This document shows, piece after piece, positions 50,142-58,903 of a DNA stretch of 64,000 nt. Each line of letters starts with the position of its first letter. Position 1 is the stretch's first letter. The stretch spans positions 3,596,001 through 3,660,000 of the forward strand of contig NZ_JAVDQF010000001.1 in assembly GCF_031454135.1 (NCBI RefSeq). The letters run 5' to 3'. The notes beneath the pieces are model-generated. The model was given only the letters and a program-made list of their open reading frames with translations. It was not told the DNA's origin and did no database searches. The stretch comes from Arthrobacter russicus (GTDB taxonomy: Bacteria > Actinomycetota > Actinomycetes > Actinomycetales > Micrococcaceae). A program made the translations under genes and the position numbers.

Positions 50142-52844
50142 ATGACCGAGCCGCCGGCGGAGCCGCGATATCCGCACCATTGGGAGGCCGACGTCGTGCT
50201 CCGGGATGGCGCGACGGCCCACTTGCGCCCGATCCGGGCCGCGGACGTGGAGGCGGTCCGGACATTCCACAGCGGGCAGTCCGAAAACTCGATCTACATG
50301 CGGTTCTTCACCTACAAATCGGTGCTCAGCGACAAGGAGCTCCGCCGCTTCACCGAAGTGGACCACCGGGACCGGGTGGCGTTCGTGATCACCGTGGCTG
50401 GTGCGATCATCGGGATCGGCCGCTACGACCGGTTGCCGGATCCCTCGGTCGCCGAAGTCGCCTTCAATATTTCGGATGCCCACCAGGGGCGCGGCCTCGG
50501 CTCGATCCTGCTCGAACATCTGGCGGCGGCCGCAAGGGAAAACGGGATTACCCGGTTCACCGCCGAGGTCCTGCCGGAAAACCGCAAGATGCTCACGGTC
50601 TTCGCCGAAGCCGGTTACGAAGTGAGCCGGCACTTCGACGACGGCGTGGTCAGCCTGAGCTTCGACATCGATCCGACCGAGAAATCCCGTGCCGTGATGG
50701 AATCCCGGGAGCACCGGGCGGAGGCGCGGAGTGTGGCCGGGCTGCTTTCGCCGGCCTCGGTCGCGGTGATCGGTGGCCGGGCACCGGATGCCGGCGCCGC
50801 TACCGGTGGGGAATCCTTGGCCGAGCAACTGCTGGAGAACTTGGTGCGCGGCGGTTTCACCGGGCCGGTGCACCGGGTCAACCGGCTGGATCCGGAGAGT
50901 TTTCCGACCATCGCGGCGGTCGGTTCCGTGGTGGATCTGGTGATCATCGCGGTGCCCTACGATCAGGTTCCGGCGACGGTCGCCGAATGCGCGGCGGCCG
51001 GCAGCAAAGGGGTGCTGATCGCCACCGGAGGCTTCGCCGACGACGGCGAGCTCGGCCTGGTGGCGCAACGCGGCTTGGTGCGCACAGCACGGGCCGGCGG
51101 CATGCGGCTGATCGGGCCGGCTTCGTTGGGCGTGGTCAACACCCGGCCCGGGGTGTCTTTGAACGCCTCCCTGGCACCGACCATGCCCAAGCGGGGGAGC
51201 CTCGGTCTGTTCAGCCAATCGGCGGCGCTCGGCGCCGCACTGTTCGCCGCCACAGTGCAACGCGGCTTGGGCTTTTCCACGGTGGTTTCGGCCGGCAACC
51301 GGGCGGACGTCTCCGGCAACGACATCATGCAGTACTGGGAGGACGACGCCGACACTGCGGTTTGCGGGCTGTATCTGGAATCGATCGGCAATCCGCGGAA
51401 GTTCTCCCGGCTGGCCCGGCGGCTGGCCCGGAGCAAACCGGTGATCGTGGCGAAGTCGGACGCTCTCGGCTTGCAGCTGCCGCCCGGACACGCGGTACGG
51501 ACCACGCAGGCTCCGGTGGGAGCCTTGGACGCGATGCTCCGGCAATCCGGGGTGATCCGGGTGCGGACCATCGACGAGCTGGCGGATGTGGCGCAGATCG
51601 CGGTGAGCCAGTCGCTCCCGGCCGGACCGCGATTGGCCGTGCTGAGCAATTCGCTTGCCTTGGCCCGGGTCGTGGCGGATTCGGCCGCGCAGCGCGAACT
51701 GAGCGTGACCCGTACCGAGGCCGGCCTGCGGCTGGACGGCGGACCTGAGGCGGCCTTGCCGAAGCTGCGCGAAAAACTGCTTTCGGCGCTGCGCAGCAGC
51801 GACGTGGATTCGGTGATCCTGACCATGCTTCCGGTCCGGAGCTTGAGTGTGCGGGAGATCGCCGGAACCCTCGCCGAATGCGCGGCAGAGGTCGGCAAAC
51901 CGGTATTGGCGGCGTTCAGCGGATTCGTCGACCAGCAGGTGACGGTCAACGGGCTGCTCCATGCTGAGACGGCTGCCGGTCCGCTTTCGGTGCCCGGTTA
52001 CACCAGCCCCGGTGCCGCGATCGCCGCGCTCGCGGCTCTGGTGCGCTACACCGCCTGGCTGCGCCGGGAACAAGGCCATTTCGAGGATCCGCCGGGCATC
52101 GACCGGGTGGCTGCCGAGGAGTTCATCGAGGCCAGGCTTTCCGGCACCGAGAGCGCGGAACTGCTGACTCTGTCAGCTGCCGAGACGGCACGGCTGCTGG
52201 CCTGCTACGGGATCGAACCGCTGCCCTCGATTCCGTTCGGCACGGTCCGCGAAGCGGTCGCCGCCGCGGAACAGCTCGGCTGGCCGGTCGCGATCAAGAC
52301 TTTGGACTCGGCGCTGCGGCACCGGCTGGATTTGGGCGGCGTACGGTTGAACATCGACGACGCGGCAGCACTGGGCGCCAATATCGCGCAGATGCGCGAA
52401 TCCCTGCGCGCGTTCGGGAACTTCGACCTGGAAGTCCAGTCGATGGCCCCGGTGGGCCAGTCCTGCGTCCTGCGGGCCATCGAGGACCCGTTGCTGGGCC
52501 CGGTGGTCTCCTTCGGCCTGGCCGGCGATGCGGTCAATCTGCTCGATGACTGGGCGCACCGGATTCCGCCGCTTTCCAGCACCGATGTCAGCGAGTTGGT
52601 CCGCTCACCCAAAGCGGCCGCCCGGCTGTTCGGCTACCAGGGCCTGCCCCCGGTGAACATCGCGGCGTTGCAGGACTTGGTGGCCCGGCTGGCCGCGCTC
52701 AAGGACCACCACCCGGAAGTCGCTTCCGTCGAGTTCCACCCGGTGCTGGCCGGCAGCGCGACCGCGACGGTGCTCTCGGCCCTGGTGAAACTCGGCAATG
52801 CGGAACAGCGTACGGACAGCGCCCGCCGCGCGATGAATGCCTGA
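50142..52844 (+). CDS. GNAT / ADP-forming acyl-CoA synthetase-like fusion (protein lysine acetyltransferase type)
   Basis: A 900-residue protein. An N-terminal GNAT domain (residues 1-180; HQGRGLGSILLEHL is motif A) is followed by a CoA-binding Rossmann domain (about 200-320), a succinyl-CoA ligase-like part (SLGLFSQSAALGAAL) and a C-terminal ATP-grasp domain (LACYGIEPLPSIPFGTV to the end). Pat of Salmonella has these parts in the other order; the N-terminal GNAT form is common in actinobacteria. The synthetase phospho-His is not evident, so it probably regulates by acetylating metabolic enzymes such as acetyl-CoA synthetase and senses acyl-CoA or cofactors. Confidence 0.9.
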   Translation: MTEPPAEPRYPHHWEADVVLRDGATAHLRPIRAADVEAVRTFHSGQSENSIYMRFFTYKSVLSDKELRRFTEVDHRDRVAFVITVAGAIIGIGRYDRLPDPSVAEVAFNISDAHQGRGLGSILLEHLAAAARENGITRFTAEVLPENRKMLTVFAEAGYEVSRHFDDGVVSLSFDIDPTEKSRAVMESREHRAEARSVAGLLSPASVAVIGGRAPDAGAATGGESLAEQLLENLVRGGFTGPVHRVNRLDPESFPTIAAVGSVVDLVIIAVPYDQVPATVAECAAAGSKGVLIATGGFADDGELGLVAQRGLVRTARAGGMRLIGPASLGVVNTRPGVSLNASLAPTMPKRGSLGLFSQSAALGAALFAATVQRGLGFSTVVSAGNRADVSGNDIMQYWEDDADTAVCGLYLESIGNPRKFSRLARRLARSKPVIVAKSDALGLQLPPGHAVRTTQAPVGALDAMLRQSGVIRVRTIDELADVAQIAVSQSLPAGPRLAVLSNSLALARVVADSAAQRELSVTRTEAGLRLDGGPEAALPKLREKLLSALRSSDVDSVILTMLPVRSLSVREIAGTLAECAAEVGKPVLAAFSGFVDQQVTVNGLLHAETAAGPLSVPGYTSPGAAIAALAALVRYTAWLRREQGHFEDPPGIDRVAAEEFIEARLSGTESAELLTLSAAETARLLACYGIEPLPSIPFGTVREAVAAAEQLGWPVAIKTLDSALRHRLDLGGVRLNIDDAAALGANIAQMRESLRAFGNFDLEVQSMAPVGQSCVLRAIEDPLLGPVVSFGLAGDAVNLLDDWAHRIPPLSSTDVSELVRSPKAAARLFGYQGLPPVNIAALQDLVARLAALKDHHPEVASVEFHPVLAGSATATVLSALVKLGNAEQRTDSARRAMNA

Positions 52845-52907
52845 GCCGGTGGATCGGACCGCGCCGCAGGCGGGACCGGTTAGCTTGCCGGGGAGCTTTC
52901 TGGGAAA

Positions 52908-53588
52908 ATGTCCACTATGAACGCATTCCGCGCGGCCGGCTCCCACTCGGCGCAAGGCCAAACTTTGGACCAAGCTTTGCAACGCGCGGGCTTTTACCCG
53001 CGTTTGGTGGGCGACGTGGTGATCGATGCCTTGGACGGACGCGAATGCCTCTCCCACCTGGCCCACTTGGAAACGCATTTCGACCGCACCGAGGTGCACC
53101 GGCACATCACGGTGCTGGCGCTGACCGAGGACATGCTCGTGATCGTCCACGTGGACGACCAGCAGATGGACGACGCCGGTGAGCAAGTAGTGGCCCAAGT
53201 TTCCACCGAATCGGTTCCGGTCAGCCAGATCCGCTCGGTGGTGCTCAGCTACCTCTACAACCAGCCGCAGGATTACCGGCCTTCGGATCCGATCCGGGAG
53301 CTGACCCTGTCCATCGGCTGGTCGGGCGGCCAGCGGATCGACATCGCCCCGGCCGCCTGCGGCGACCCGCAGTGCGAGGCCGATCACGGGTACACCGGAA
53401 ATCTGGCCCAGGAAGACATCGCGCTGCGGATCAGCGCAGAAGCGGACGGGCTGCAGGCGGTCCAGGACGCCAAGGTCTTCGCCCGGGCGCTGCGGGCAGT
53501 GAACACCAGGGCGCTGCCGGAACAGCCGGCGCCGCGGACCGGGCTGTCCACCTTGGGTACCAGATTGGGCCGGAACCATCACCGCTGA
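52908..53588 (+). CDS. DUF5998 family protein
   Basis: A 226-residue protein. It starts MSTMNAFRAAGSHSAQGQTLDQ; then GFYPRLVGDVVIDALDG, THFDRTEVHRHITVLALTED, and VLSYLYNQPQDY are the conserved DUF5998 segments. CGDPQCEADHGYTG near residue 160 looks like a metal-binding motif (two Cys and His). Function unknown. It is followed at once by the phosphodiesterase and thymidine kinase genes, so probably one operon. ATG 52908 or 52917 cannot be separated; the latter has GGGAAAATGTCC near. Confidence 0.8.
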   Translation: MSTMNAFRAAGSHSAQGQTLDQALQRAGFYPRLVGDVVIDALDGRECLSHLAHLETHFDRTEVHRHITVLALTEDMLVIVHVDDQQMDDAGEQVVAQVSTESVPVSQIRSVVLSYLYNQPQDYRPSDPIRELTLSIGWSGGQRIDIAPAACGDPQCEADHGYTGNLAQEDIALRISAEADGLQAVQDAKVFARALRAVNTRALPEQPAPRTGLSTLGTRLGRNHHR

Positions 53589-53682
53589 GTTTTCCGCGCG
53601 GCCGGGAACCCCCGAGCTGCCGAAAGCCTCCGGCTACGCCGCAGCGTCGATCGCCCAGGTCTTCAGCAGCTCCGCAGCGGCC

Positions 53683-54798
53683 ATGGGGGCGCCCGGTTTC
53701 GAGAACGCGCTCGCGCTCCCGCCGGCCAGACGGGTGTGCGTGGTCCTGGTCGACGGCTTGGGTTCGGCGTTGCTGAAGCGCAAGATCGCGCATGCCCCGT
53801 TCCTGCGCAGCGTGCTCAATGGAACCCTGGCCGGTGCCGGGCACCGCACGATCCAATCGGCTTTCCCTTCGACCACCGCGAGTTCGCTCTCCAGCCTGGG
53901 CACCGGCGTCGAACCCGGACTGCACGGCATGGTCGGCTACGACGTGCTCGACCCGGACCAGGACAAGGTGGTGAACCTCCTGGGCAATTGGGACGCCGGC
54001 GTGGATCCCTTGCGTTGGCAGCCGTACCCGACGGTTTTCGAAAAGCTGGACGGCGTCCTGCCCAGTGCGACGGTCAGCCTGCCGAAATTCGCCGACTCGC
54101 CGATGACCCGGGCCGCTTTGCGCGGCAGCCGCTTCGTACCGGCTGGCTCTCCGCATGCCCGGACTTCGGCTGCCGCGGAGCTGATGGCCGCCGAACCGGA
54201 GCTGTTGATGTACTTCTACTGGTCCGAATTGGACAAAGCGGGGCACCGGCACGGGGTGGACTCGGCGCAGTGGGAACACGAATTGGAAGAACTCGATGCC
54301 GCGGTGCGGCGGCTCGCCACGCAATTGCCCGCCGGCACCCTGCTGTTGTTGACCGCGGACCACGGCATGATCGATGTGCCGGAAAGCGCCAGGATCGATT
54401 ACTCGCGCTCCGCCGAACTGGTGGCCGGAGTCAGGCATACCGGCGGTGAACCGCGATTGGTACAGCTTTATCTGGAGCCGGACGCCGATGCCGCAGCCCT
54501 CGCGGACGCCTGGCAGCAGGCTTGGGGCCAACAGGCCTGGGTGCTCAGCCGGGCGGAAGCGGTGCGGAGCGGCTACTTCGGCACGGTGCGTCCGGAAGTG
54601 CTCCCGCGGATCGGCGACCTGCTCATCGCGGCCCGTGAACCGGTGGCGTTCTACGATTTGCGCCGTTCCGCACCGCACGCCATGGCGATTGTCGGGCAGC
54701 ACGGATCATTGACTAAAGTGGAGCGCGACGTGCCGCTCCTGCGAATTCCGGTCGACGGGAAAGCCGGCGGAAAAGGAAGAACGGGCAAGCGTGGCTGA
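53683..54798 (+). CDS. Alkaline-phosphatase-like phosphodiesterase/pyrophosphatase; normal start codon missing
   Basis: A metal-dependent hydrolase of the type I phosphodiesterase/nucleotide pyrophosphatase family. Asp is in VVLVDGLGSAL, the nucleophile Thr in FPSTTASSLSSLGTG, and metal ligands in YWSELDKAGHRHG and LTADHGMID. From ATG 53683 it has 371 residues, but a conserved-looking stretch of about 35 residues (ELPKASGYAAASIAQVF) is encoded upstream in the same frame back to 53581 and beyond. No ATG, GTG or TTG exists before the in-frame stop at 53500. ATC at 53578, overlapping the DUF5998 stop, sits where an ATG is expected. It overlaps the tdk start by 8 bp. Confidence 0.88.
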   Translation: MGAPGFENALALPPARRVCVVLVDGLGSALLKRKIAHAPFLRSVLNGTLAGAGHRTIQSAFPSTTASSLSSLGTGVEPGLHGMVGYDVLDPDQDKVVNLLGNWDAGVDPLRWQPYPTVFEKLDGVLPSATVSLPKFADSPMTRAALRGSRFVPAGSPHARTSAAAELMAAEPELLMYFYWSELDKAGHRHGVDSAQWEHELEELDAAVRRLATQLPAGTLLLLTADHGMIDVPESARIDYSRSAELVAGVRHTGGEPRLVQLYLEPDADAAALADAWQQAWGQQAWVLSRAEAVRSGYFGTVRPEVLPRIGDLLIAAREPVAFYDLRRSAPHAMAIVGQHGSLTKVERDVPLLRIPVDGKAGGKGRTGKRG

Positions 54799-55468
54799 AT
54801 TGGTTTTCTACTCCGGGACCATGGACTGCGGCAAGTCGACGCTTGCCCTGCAACTGGACCACAACCACAGTGCCCGGGGCCGGGCCGGGGTGTTGTTCAG
54901 TTGCAACGACCGGGCCGGGGAATCCATGATCTCCAGCCGTCTGGGATTGCGGACCGGGGCCGTGGAAGTCGCGCCGGAGACGGATTTCTGGGCCGAAGTG
55001 GTCCACCGGCGCACCCGCGGCGGGGCGGTGGATTACCTGATCTGCGACGAGGCCCAGTTCTACACGCCGGAACAGGTGGAGCAGCTGGCCCGGGTGGTGG
55101 ACGAAATGGGCGTCGATGTCTTCGCCTTCGGGATCACTGCGGACTTCCGGACCCGCTTGTTCCCCGGCTCGCAGCGGCTGATCGAGCTGGCCGACCGGGT
55201 GCAGGTGCTGCAGGTCGAAGCGTTGTGCTGGTGTGGTTGCCGGGCCACGCACAATGCACGCACGGTGGACGGTGTGATGGTGGTCGAGGGCGACCAAGTG
55301 GTGGTCGGCGATGTGGCCGGCGCATCGGCTGACCCTGAGCCGTCGACCGAGCCGCATATCGGATATGAGACTCTGTGCCGCAAGCACTACATGCGGAGGG
55401 TTACCGAGTTCACCGCCAACCGGCTGGTGGAAGCAGACCAATTGCTGCCTTTCGAGCCGAGCGCGTAG
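54791..55468 (+). CDS. tdk: Thymidine kinase
   Basis: A 225-residue enzyme that phosphorylates thymidine for salvage. The P-loop is SGTMDCGKST (residues 8-17), the catalytic Glu/metal region is LICDEAQFYT, the lasso is FRTRLFPGSQRLIELAD, and the zinc site cysteines are in LCWCGCRATH and LCRKHYM. The GTG start (GTGGCTGAATTG) overlaps the phosphodiesterase stop. It is coupled to that gene and followed by the sepH gene on the opposite strand. Length is typical with a small insert. Confidence 0.97.
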   Translation: MAELVFYSGTMDCGKSTLALQLDHNHSARGRAGVLFSCNDRAGESMISSRLGLRTGAVEVAPETDFWAEVVHRRTRGGAVDYLICDEAQFYTPEQVEQLARVVDEMGVDVFAFGITADFRTRLFPGSQRLIELADRVQVLQVEALCWCGCRATHNARTVDGVMVVEGDQVVVGDVAGASADPEPSTEPHIGYETLCRKHYMRRVTEFTANRLVEADQLLPFEPSA

Positions 55469-55495
55469 CACCTCGGCGATTGCCCGGAGGCGCGG

Positions 55496-55518
55496 CACCG
55501 GCCCGGGCGTTGCCGGTG
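55496..55518 (+). terminator. Weak hairpin after tdk
   Basis: CACCGGC at 55496-55502 pairs with GCCGGTG at 55512-55518, with a further GC-rich palindromic GGCCGG next to it. It lies between converging tdk and sepH. Confidence 0.4.
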
Positions 55519-55549
55519 GCCGGCCATTGCCCGGCCGCCAGTTTCCGGC

Positions 55550-56890
55550 TCAGTCGCCTTTGGTGCCGAAGACGATTTCGTCCCAGCTCGGCACACTCGA
55601 CCGTTTCGGTTTGACGGTTGGCCGCCGGTCGTTGGCTGCCGGGGTTTCTGCCGCGTCTTCCTTGCTGTCTTTGCCAGGTTTTTCCTGGGGCTCAGCGGGT
55701 ACATTGTGGCCCGAAGCCGGCGCCCGGTTGGGCGTGGCCGGCCGGATCGGCGGAGCCGCCGAGATCCGGATTTCCCGAGTCTGGGTGCTGATGCCCTCGG
55801 ACAGATCCAGTGGATCCGGCCGCACGGTGCCGGCGAAATCTTCACTCTGTGCCGGCCGTTCGACCGGATCCGGGCTGAGCGCGGGCGCCAGGCTGAGCGC
55901 CGGGAAGAAAGCGGGTTGTTCCGATGCCGATTCGTCAGCTTCCGCAGGCTGCTCCGGGGAACCCCTTTCCTCCCGCGGTTGCGCGGCCGGCACGCCGTCG
56001 GTGAGCAGCAGGGCCAAAGCGTCGTCGTCGTCCTCGTCGATGCCCAAACGCTGGCCGCGACGCGAGCGCAAAAGGTCCAGCAGACCGTCCGAGCTGTCGG
56101 CCGCGGGCTCAGCGTCGGTGGGCTCGGTGTCGGGCGCCGCCGAGCCGGATGCTTCCGCGCCGGGTTCGGCGGTGGCCTCCTCGGCTTCCGGGCGATCGGT
56201 TTCGAAATCGAAAGGACGGTCCGCTACCGCGGCCAGACGCCGGGAGGGCAGCGGAGCGTCCAAGGGCTCCATTTCGCTGAGCAACTGCGCCCAGCGGTTG
56301 GTGTTCTGGATGGTTTTCCGGGAAACGCTGTAAATCCATTGCGCCGGCGCGGATTCGCCGACGCCGGTCAGCTTCGCCTGGCTGCTGTCGAAGTCCGCAG
56401 TAACTGCCCATTGGCCGTCCGGCCGGCGCCAGGCGTCCCAGACCAGGGTGTTGGCGTCGATGCCCATCGCGATCAACCGGTGCGAGACCATTTCATCGAG
56501 GCTGGCCGGGTCGTCGCCGAAGGCGGAGCGATAGCCGTCGTGGCTCGGAATGGCATCGGAGACCTCGACGCGGCGGGCCTGCAACGCGATGTGTTCGCGT
56601 TCGGCCAGTACCGGGCCCTCATAGCGCTGCACGTGCGCCAAGGGGACACCGGCCGCCTCGGCGACTTCTTCGGCGCTGGCGCCGCCACGGATCCGCTGCT
56701 GGATGTCTTTGGGCGACAACCGTCCCGGAGCCGAATCCTGGCTCATCGGCGCCGCCGGCCGCGGTGGGGTGCGCGAAGACGCCACACGGAGTGCTTCGTC
56801 GATCCGCAACCGGTAGATTTCACCGCCGGCGCCACTGAGCAGCAGGTGTTCGCCATCGTCGTGAACGCCTACCAATCTAAGATCCTGCAT
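55550..56890 (-). CDS. sepH: Septation protein SepH (DUF3071)
   Basis: A 446-residue protein. The N-terminal region (MQDLRLVGVHDDGEHLLL) and the helix-turn-helix (LSPKDIQQRIRGGASAEEVAEAAGVPLAHVQRYEG, from about residue 65) define DUF3071. The rest is an acidic, Pro- and Ser-rich disordered segment ending in the conserved RRSSVPSWDEIVFGTKGD. SepH of Streptomyces binds FtsZ and aids Z-ring assembly. ATG 56890 is preferred over 56920. It faces tdk and diverges from DUF4193. Confidence 0.93.
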   Translation of the reverse strand: MQDLRLVGVHDDGEHLLLSGAGGEIYRLRIDEALRVASSRTPPRPAAPMSQDSAPGRLSPKDIQQRIRGGASAEEVAEAAGVPLAHVQRYEGPVLAEREHIALQARRVEVSDAIPSHDGYRSAFGDDPASLDEMVSHRLIAMGIDANTLVWDAWRRPDGQWAVTADFDSSQAKLTGVGESAPAQWIYSVSRKTIQNTNRWAQLLSEMEPLDAPLPSRRLAAVADRPFDFETDRPEAEEATAEPGAEASGSAAPDTEPTDAEPAADSSDGLLDLLRSRRGQRLGIDEDDDDALALLLTDGVPAAQPREERGSPEQPAEADESASEQPAFFPALSLAPALSPDPVERPAQSEDFAGTVRPDPLDLSEGISTQTREIRISAAPPIRPATPNRAPASGHNVPAEPQEKPGKDSKEDAAETPAANDRRPTVKPKRSSVPSWDEIVFGTKGD

Positions 56891-57293
56891 GCTTTTACCC
56901 ACCCGATTCACCGACCTCACTGGAATCTCGGTCCTCCCAGCTATTCATCTGAAACTCTGCCACTGAACGCGGCCATTTCCTACGACCGGCACAGGCGTGG
57001 CGGATGTTGTATGGTGGCGTATGCCATTTGCGTTACGTAACCATGAAACGCGGTGGCAAGGGGCCGCAATGGCTGCCCGAACCAGTGAGAATGCTGTGAT
57101 TTTCCGAGGTTTTTGCCGCAGTGTGAGCAGGAACATAGGGGATTATGGCGCTTGAATTGGCGTTTGGGAAGATTTTCGGGAAAAATCACCCCGTTACCGG
57201 GCACAAAATCGACTTTCATGACGTTTGATCTGAGAGGCGCCGAGAGGGCCTGAGTTAGACATTGAGAAAAGACCGGAGCGTGAGCATAGAACT
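56891..57293. other. Divergent intergenic region sepH / DUF4193
   Basis: A 403-bp AT-richer stretch holding both promoters. It contains the 10-bp palindrome GTTACGTAAC at 57032-57041 and one short reading frame at 57145-57228. No RNA gene is recognised. Confidence 0.55.
57145..57228 (+). CDS. Possible 27-residue leader or small protein
   Basis: ATG at 57145 with AGGGGA 4 nt before it, encoding 27 residues from MALELAFGKIFGK to DFHDV and ending at TGA 57226-57228. There is no homologue recognised and it lies 66 bp before DUF4193. It could be an upstream frame in the mRNA leader. Low confidence. Confidence 0.25.
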   Translation: MALELAFGKIFGKNHPVTGHKIDFHDV

Positions 57294-57593
57294 ATGGCGA
57301 CTGATTACGATGCGCCGCGGAAGACCGACGACGAACTCAGTGAGGATTCAATTGAAGAATTGAAGTCCCGCCGCACCGACAAACAGTCTGCGGTTGTCGA
57401 TGAGGACGAGGCGGAAGCGGCTGATAGTTATGAGCTCCCCGGAGCGGACTTGTCCGGCGAGGAGCTTTTGGTACGGGTACTGCCCGCCCAGGCGGACGAA
57501 TTCACCTGTTCGTCCTGTTTCCTGGTCCGACACCGTTCGCAGATTGCGCGGGAGAAGAACGGCTTGCTGTACTGCAAGGATTGTGAGGGCTGA
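57294..57593 (+). CDS. DUF4193 zinc-ribbon-like protein
   Basis: A 99-residue acidic protein. The N-terminus (MATDYDAPRKTDDELSEDSI) and the zinc site CSSCFLVRHRSQ plus LYCKDCEG (two Cys-x2-Cys) are the DUF4193 signature (Rv2699c in Mycobacterium tuberculosis). Function unknown; the zinc ribbon suggests an accessory role in transcription or translation. Followed by a strong bidirectional terminator. Confidence 0.92.
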   Translation: MATDYDAPRKTDDELSEDSIEELKSRRTDKQSAVVDEDEAEAADSYELPGADLSGEELLVRVLPAQADEFTCSSCFLVRHRSQIAREKNGLLYCKDCEG

Positions 57594-57606
57594 GCCCGAG
57601 CAGGTG

Positions 57607-57633
57607 CCGCCGGCCCGTTAGCGGGGCCGGCGG
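57607..57633. terminator. Bidirectional terminator DUF4193 / DUF3093
   Basis: CCGCCGGCCC at 57607-57616 and GGGCCGGCGG at 57624-57633 form a perfect 10-bp stem with a 7-nt loop between converging genes. Confidence 0.85.
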
Positions 57634-57646
57634 ACCGGAGGAAAAT

Positions 57647-58126
57647 CTAACCGATACGCGAGGTGGTCAAGGCGGCGACGAGCTGCTCTGGCCGCCTCGT
57701 CGAGGTTAACCAGTAAGGCGTCGGATCGGATTCGTCCGTGACTTCGATCCGGACCACCGGACCGATCCAGCCCCGGATGCACAAATAGGCCAGTCCGTTG
57801 AGCTGGGTGCCCCGTTGGGCGACCGCATCATCGCGGTTGAAGCCTTCGACTTTGCCGATGAAAGCACGGTCGATCGTGGCCCTGCCGACGGTCAGCGTCT
57901 GCCCGTCCACCTCGATCCGCGGGGTGCTCATCAGCAGGAACAGAGCCTCCAGTGCGAAGATCACTACGGCCGCGGTGTAACCGGCCACGATGCTGATCGG
58001 AGCCAGGATCAAGATGCCGGCGACGGCGATTCCCGCCGCCACGACCCAGATCCAAAGTGCGGGCCAAAGTTTTTCGGAATAGACGACGTCGGCATTGCCA
58101 TGGTCTCCAGGTGCATTCTGCGGCAT
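57647..58126 (-). CDS. DUF3093 membrane protein
   Basis: A 159-residue protein with two membrane helices (about 23-46 and 50-70), then a soluble part with IEVDGQTLTVGRATIDRAFIG and RIEVTDESDPTPYWLTSTR. It matches DUF3093 and its place near dut (Rv2698). Divergent from dut; the 286-bp gap between holds a long palindromic element. Function unknown. Confidence 0.9.
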   Translation of the reverse strand: MPQNAPGDHGNADVVYSEKLWPALWIWVVAAGIAVAGILILAPISIVAGYTAAVVIFALEALFLLMSTPRIEVDGQTLTVGRATIDRAFIGKVEGFNRDDAVAQRGTQLNGLAYLCIRGWIGPVVRIEVTDESDPTPYWLTSTRRPEQLVAALTTSRIG

Positions 58127-58148
58127 GGCATCAGCTTGTCACCTTTCG

Positions 58149-58252
58149 CTGTGCGTCGCGAAATCAAGCTGCGCCGCCCGGCCGCTGCTCGGCACCCGGC
58201 CGGGCGGCGCAGCTTGATTTCGCGACGCACAGCCGCTGCTCGGCACCCGGCC
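58149..58252. repeat. Perfect 35-bp-arm palindrome with duplicated loop, between DUF3093 and dut
   Basis: Left arm 58149-58183 and right arm 58198-58232 are fully complementary (35 bp each, containing AAATCAAGCTGCGCCGCC), with a 14-nt loop. The loop sequence GCCGCTGCTCGGCACC with flanks (58181-58201, 21 bp) is repeated directly at 58232-58252. It lies in a divergent promoter region, so it is not a terminator of either gene; a mobile palindromic element is likely. Confidence 0.85.
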
Positions 58253-58411
58253 GCGCATGATCCGCTGTGGGCTACGCTCGGTTCAGGGAGAACAGGGTGC
58301 CGGCTGTCAGGAACTCCCGATAGAGTAATTCGCGGAGCCACCGGTTCCGACGTTCCGCGGAACGTGCAGATTTTGCCGACGACGACCGTGCCGACCCCGG
58401 AGGACGACCCC

Positions 58412-58891
58412 GTGCCAGAGACAACCGAGCCGACGCTTTCGGTGCAGCTCAAAATGCTCGATCCGGAGATCGAAGCGCCCAGTTATGCGCATCCGGGCGA
58501 TGCCGGCGCGGACTTGCGGGCCAGGGTCGATGTGCTGATCGCGCCGGGCGAGCGGGTTCTGGTGCCGACCGGGGTTTCGATTGCGCTGCCCGAGGGATTC
58601 GTGGCCCTGATCCACCCGCGTTCCGGACTCGCCACCAAACACGGCCTGACCATCGTCAACGCTCCGGGTACGGTCGATGCCGGGTACCGCGGCGAGATCG
58701 CGGTGACCTTGCTGAACACCGATGCGCGGCAGTCGATCAATCTCGCACGCGGCGATAGAATTGCCCAAATGGTGATCCAACGCGTCGAGTACGCCAGGTT
58801 TGTTCCGGTTGCGGAGCTCCCGGACTCGGTTCGCGGGGCCGGTGGATTTGGTTCGACCGGCGGCTTCACAACGACCCCTACCCAGGATTAG
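58412..58891 (+). CDS. dut: dUTP diphosphatase (dUTPase)
   Basis: A 159-residue enzyme that hydrolyses dUTP to dUMP and keeps uracil out of DNA. All five motifs are present: HPGDAGADLRA, PRSGLATKHG, GTVDAGYRGEI, RGDRIAQMV and the C-terminal GAGGFGSTGG. GTG start with GGAGGA 7 nt before. Its order with DUF3710, OB-fold, DUF3159 and TrkA genes matches Mycobacterium (Rv2697c to Rv2691), so it likely starts that operon. Confidence 0.97.
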   Translation: MPETTEPTLSVQLKMLDPEIEAPSYAHPGDAGADLRARVDVLIAPGERVLVPTGVSIALPEGFVALIHPRSGLATKHGLTIVNAPGTVDAGYRGEIAVTLLNTDARQSINLARGDRIAQMVIQRVEYARFVPVAELPDSVRGAGGFGSTGGFTTTPTQD

Positions 58892-58903
58892 CAGGAGAAG
58901 CAG

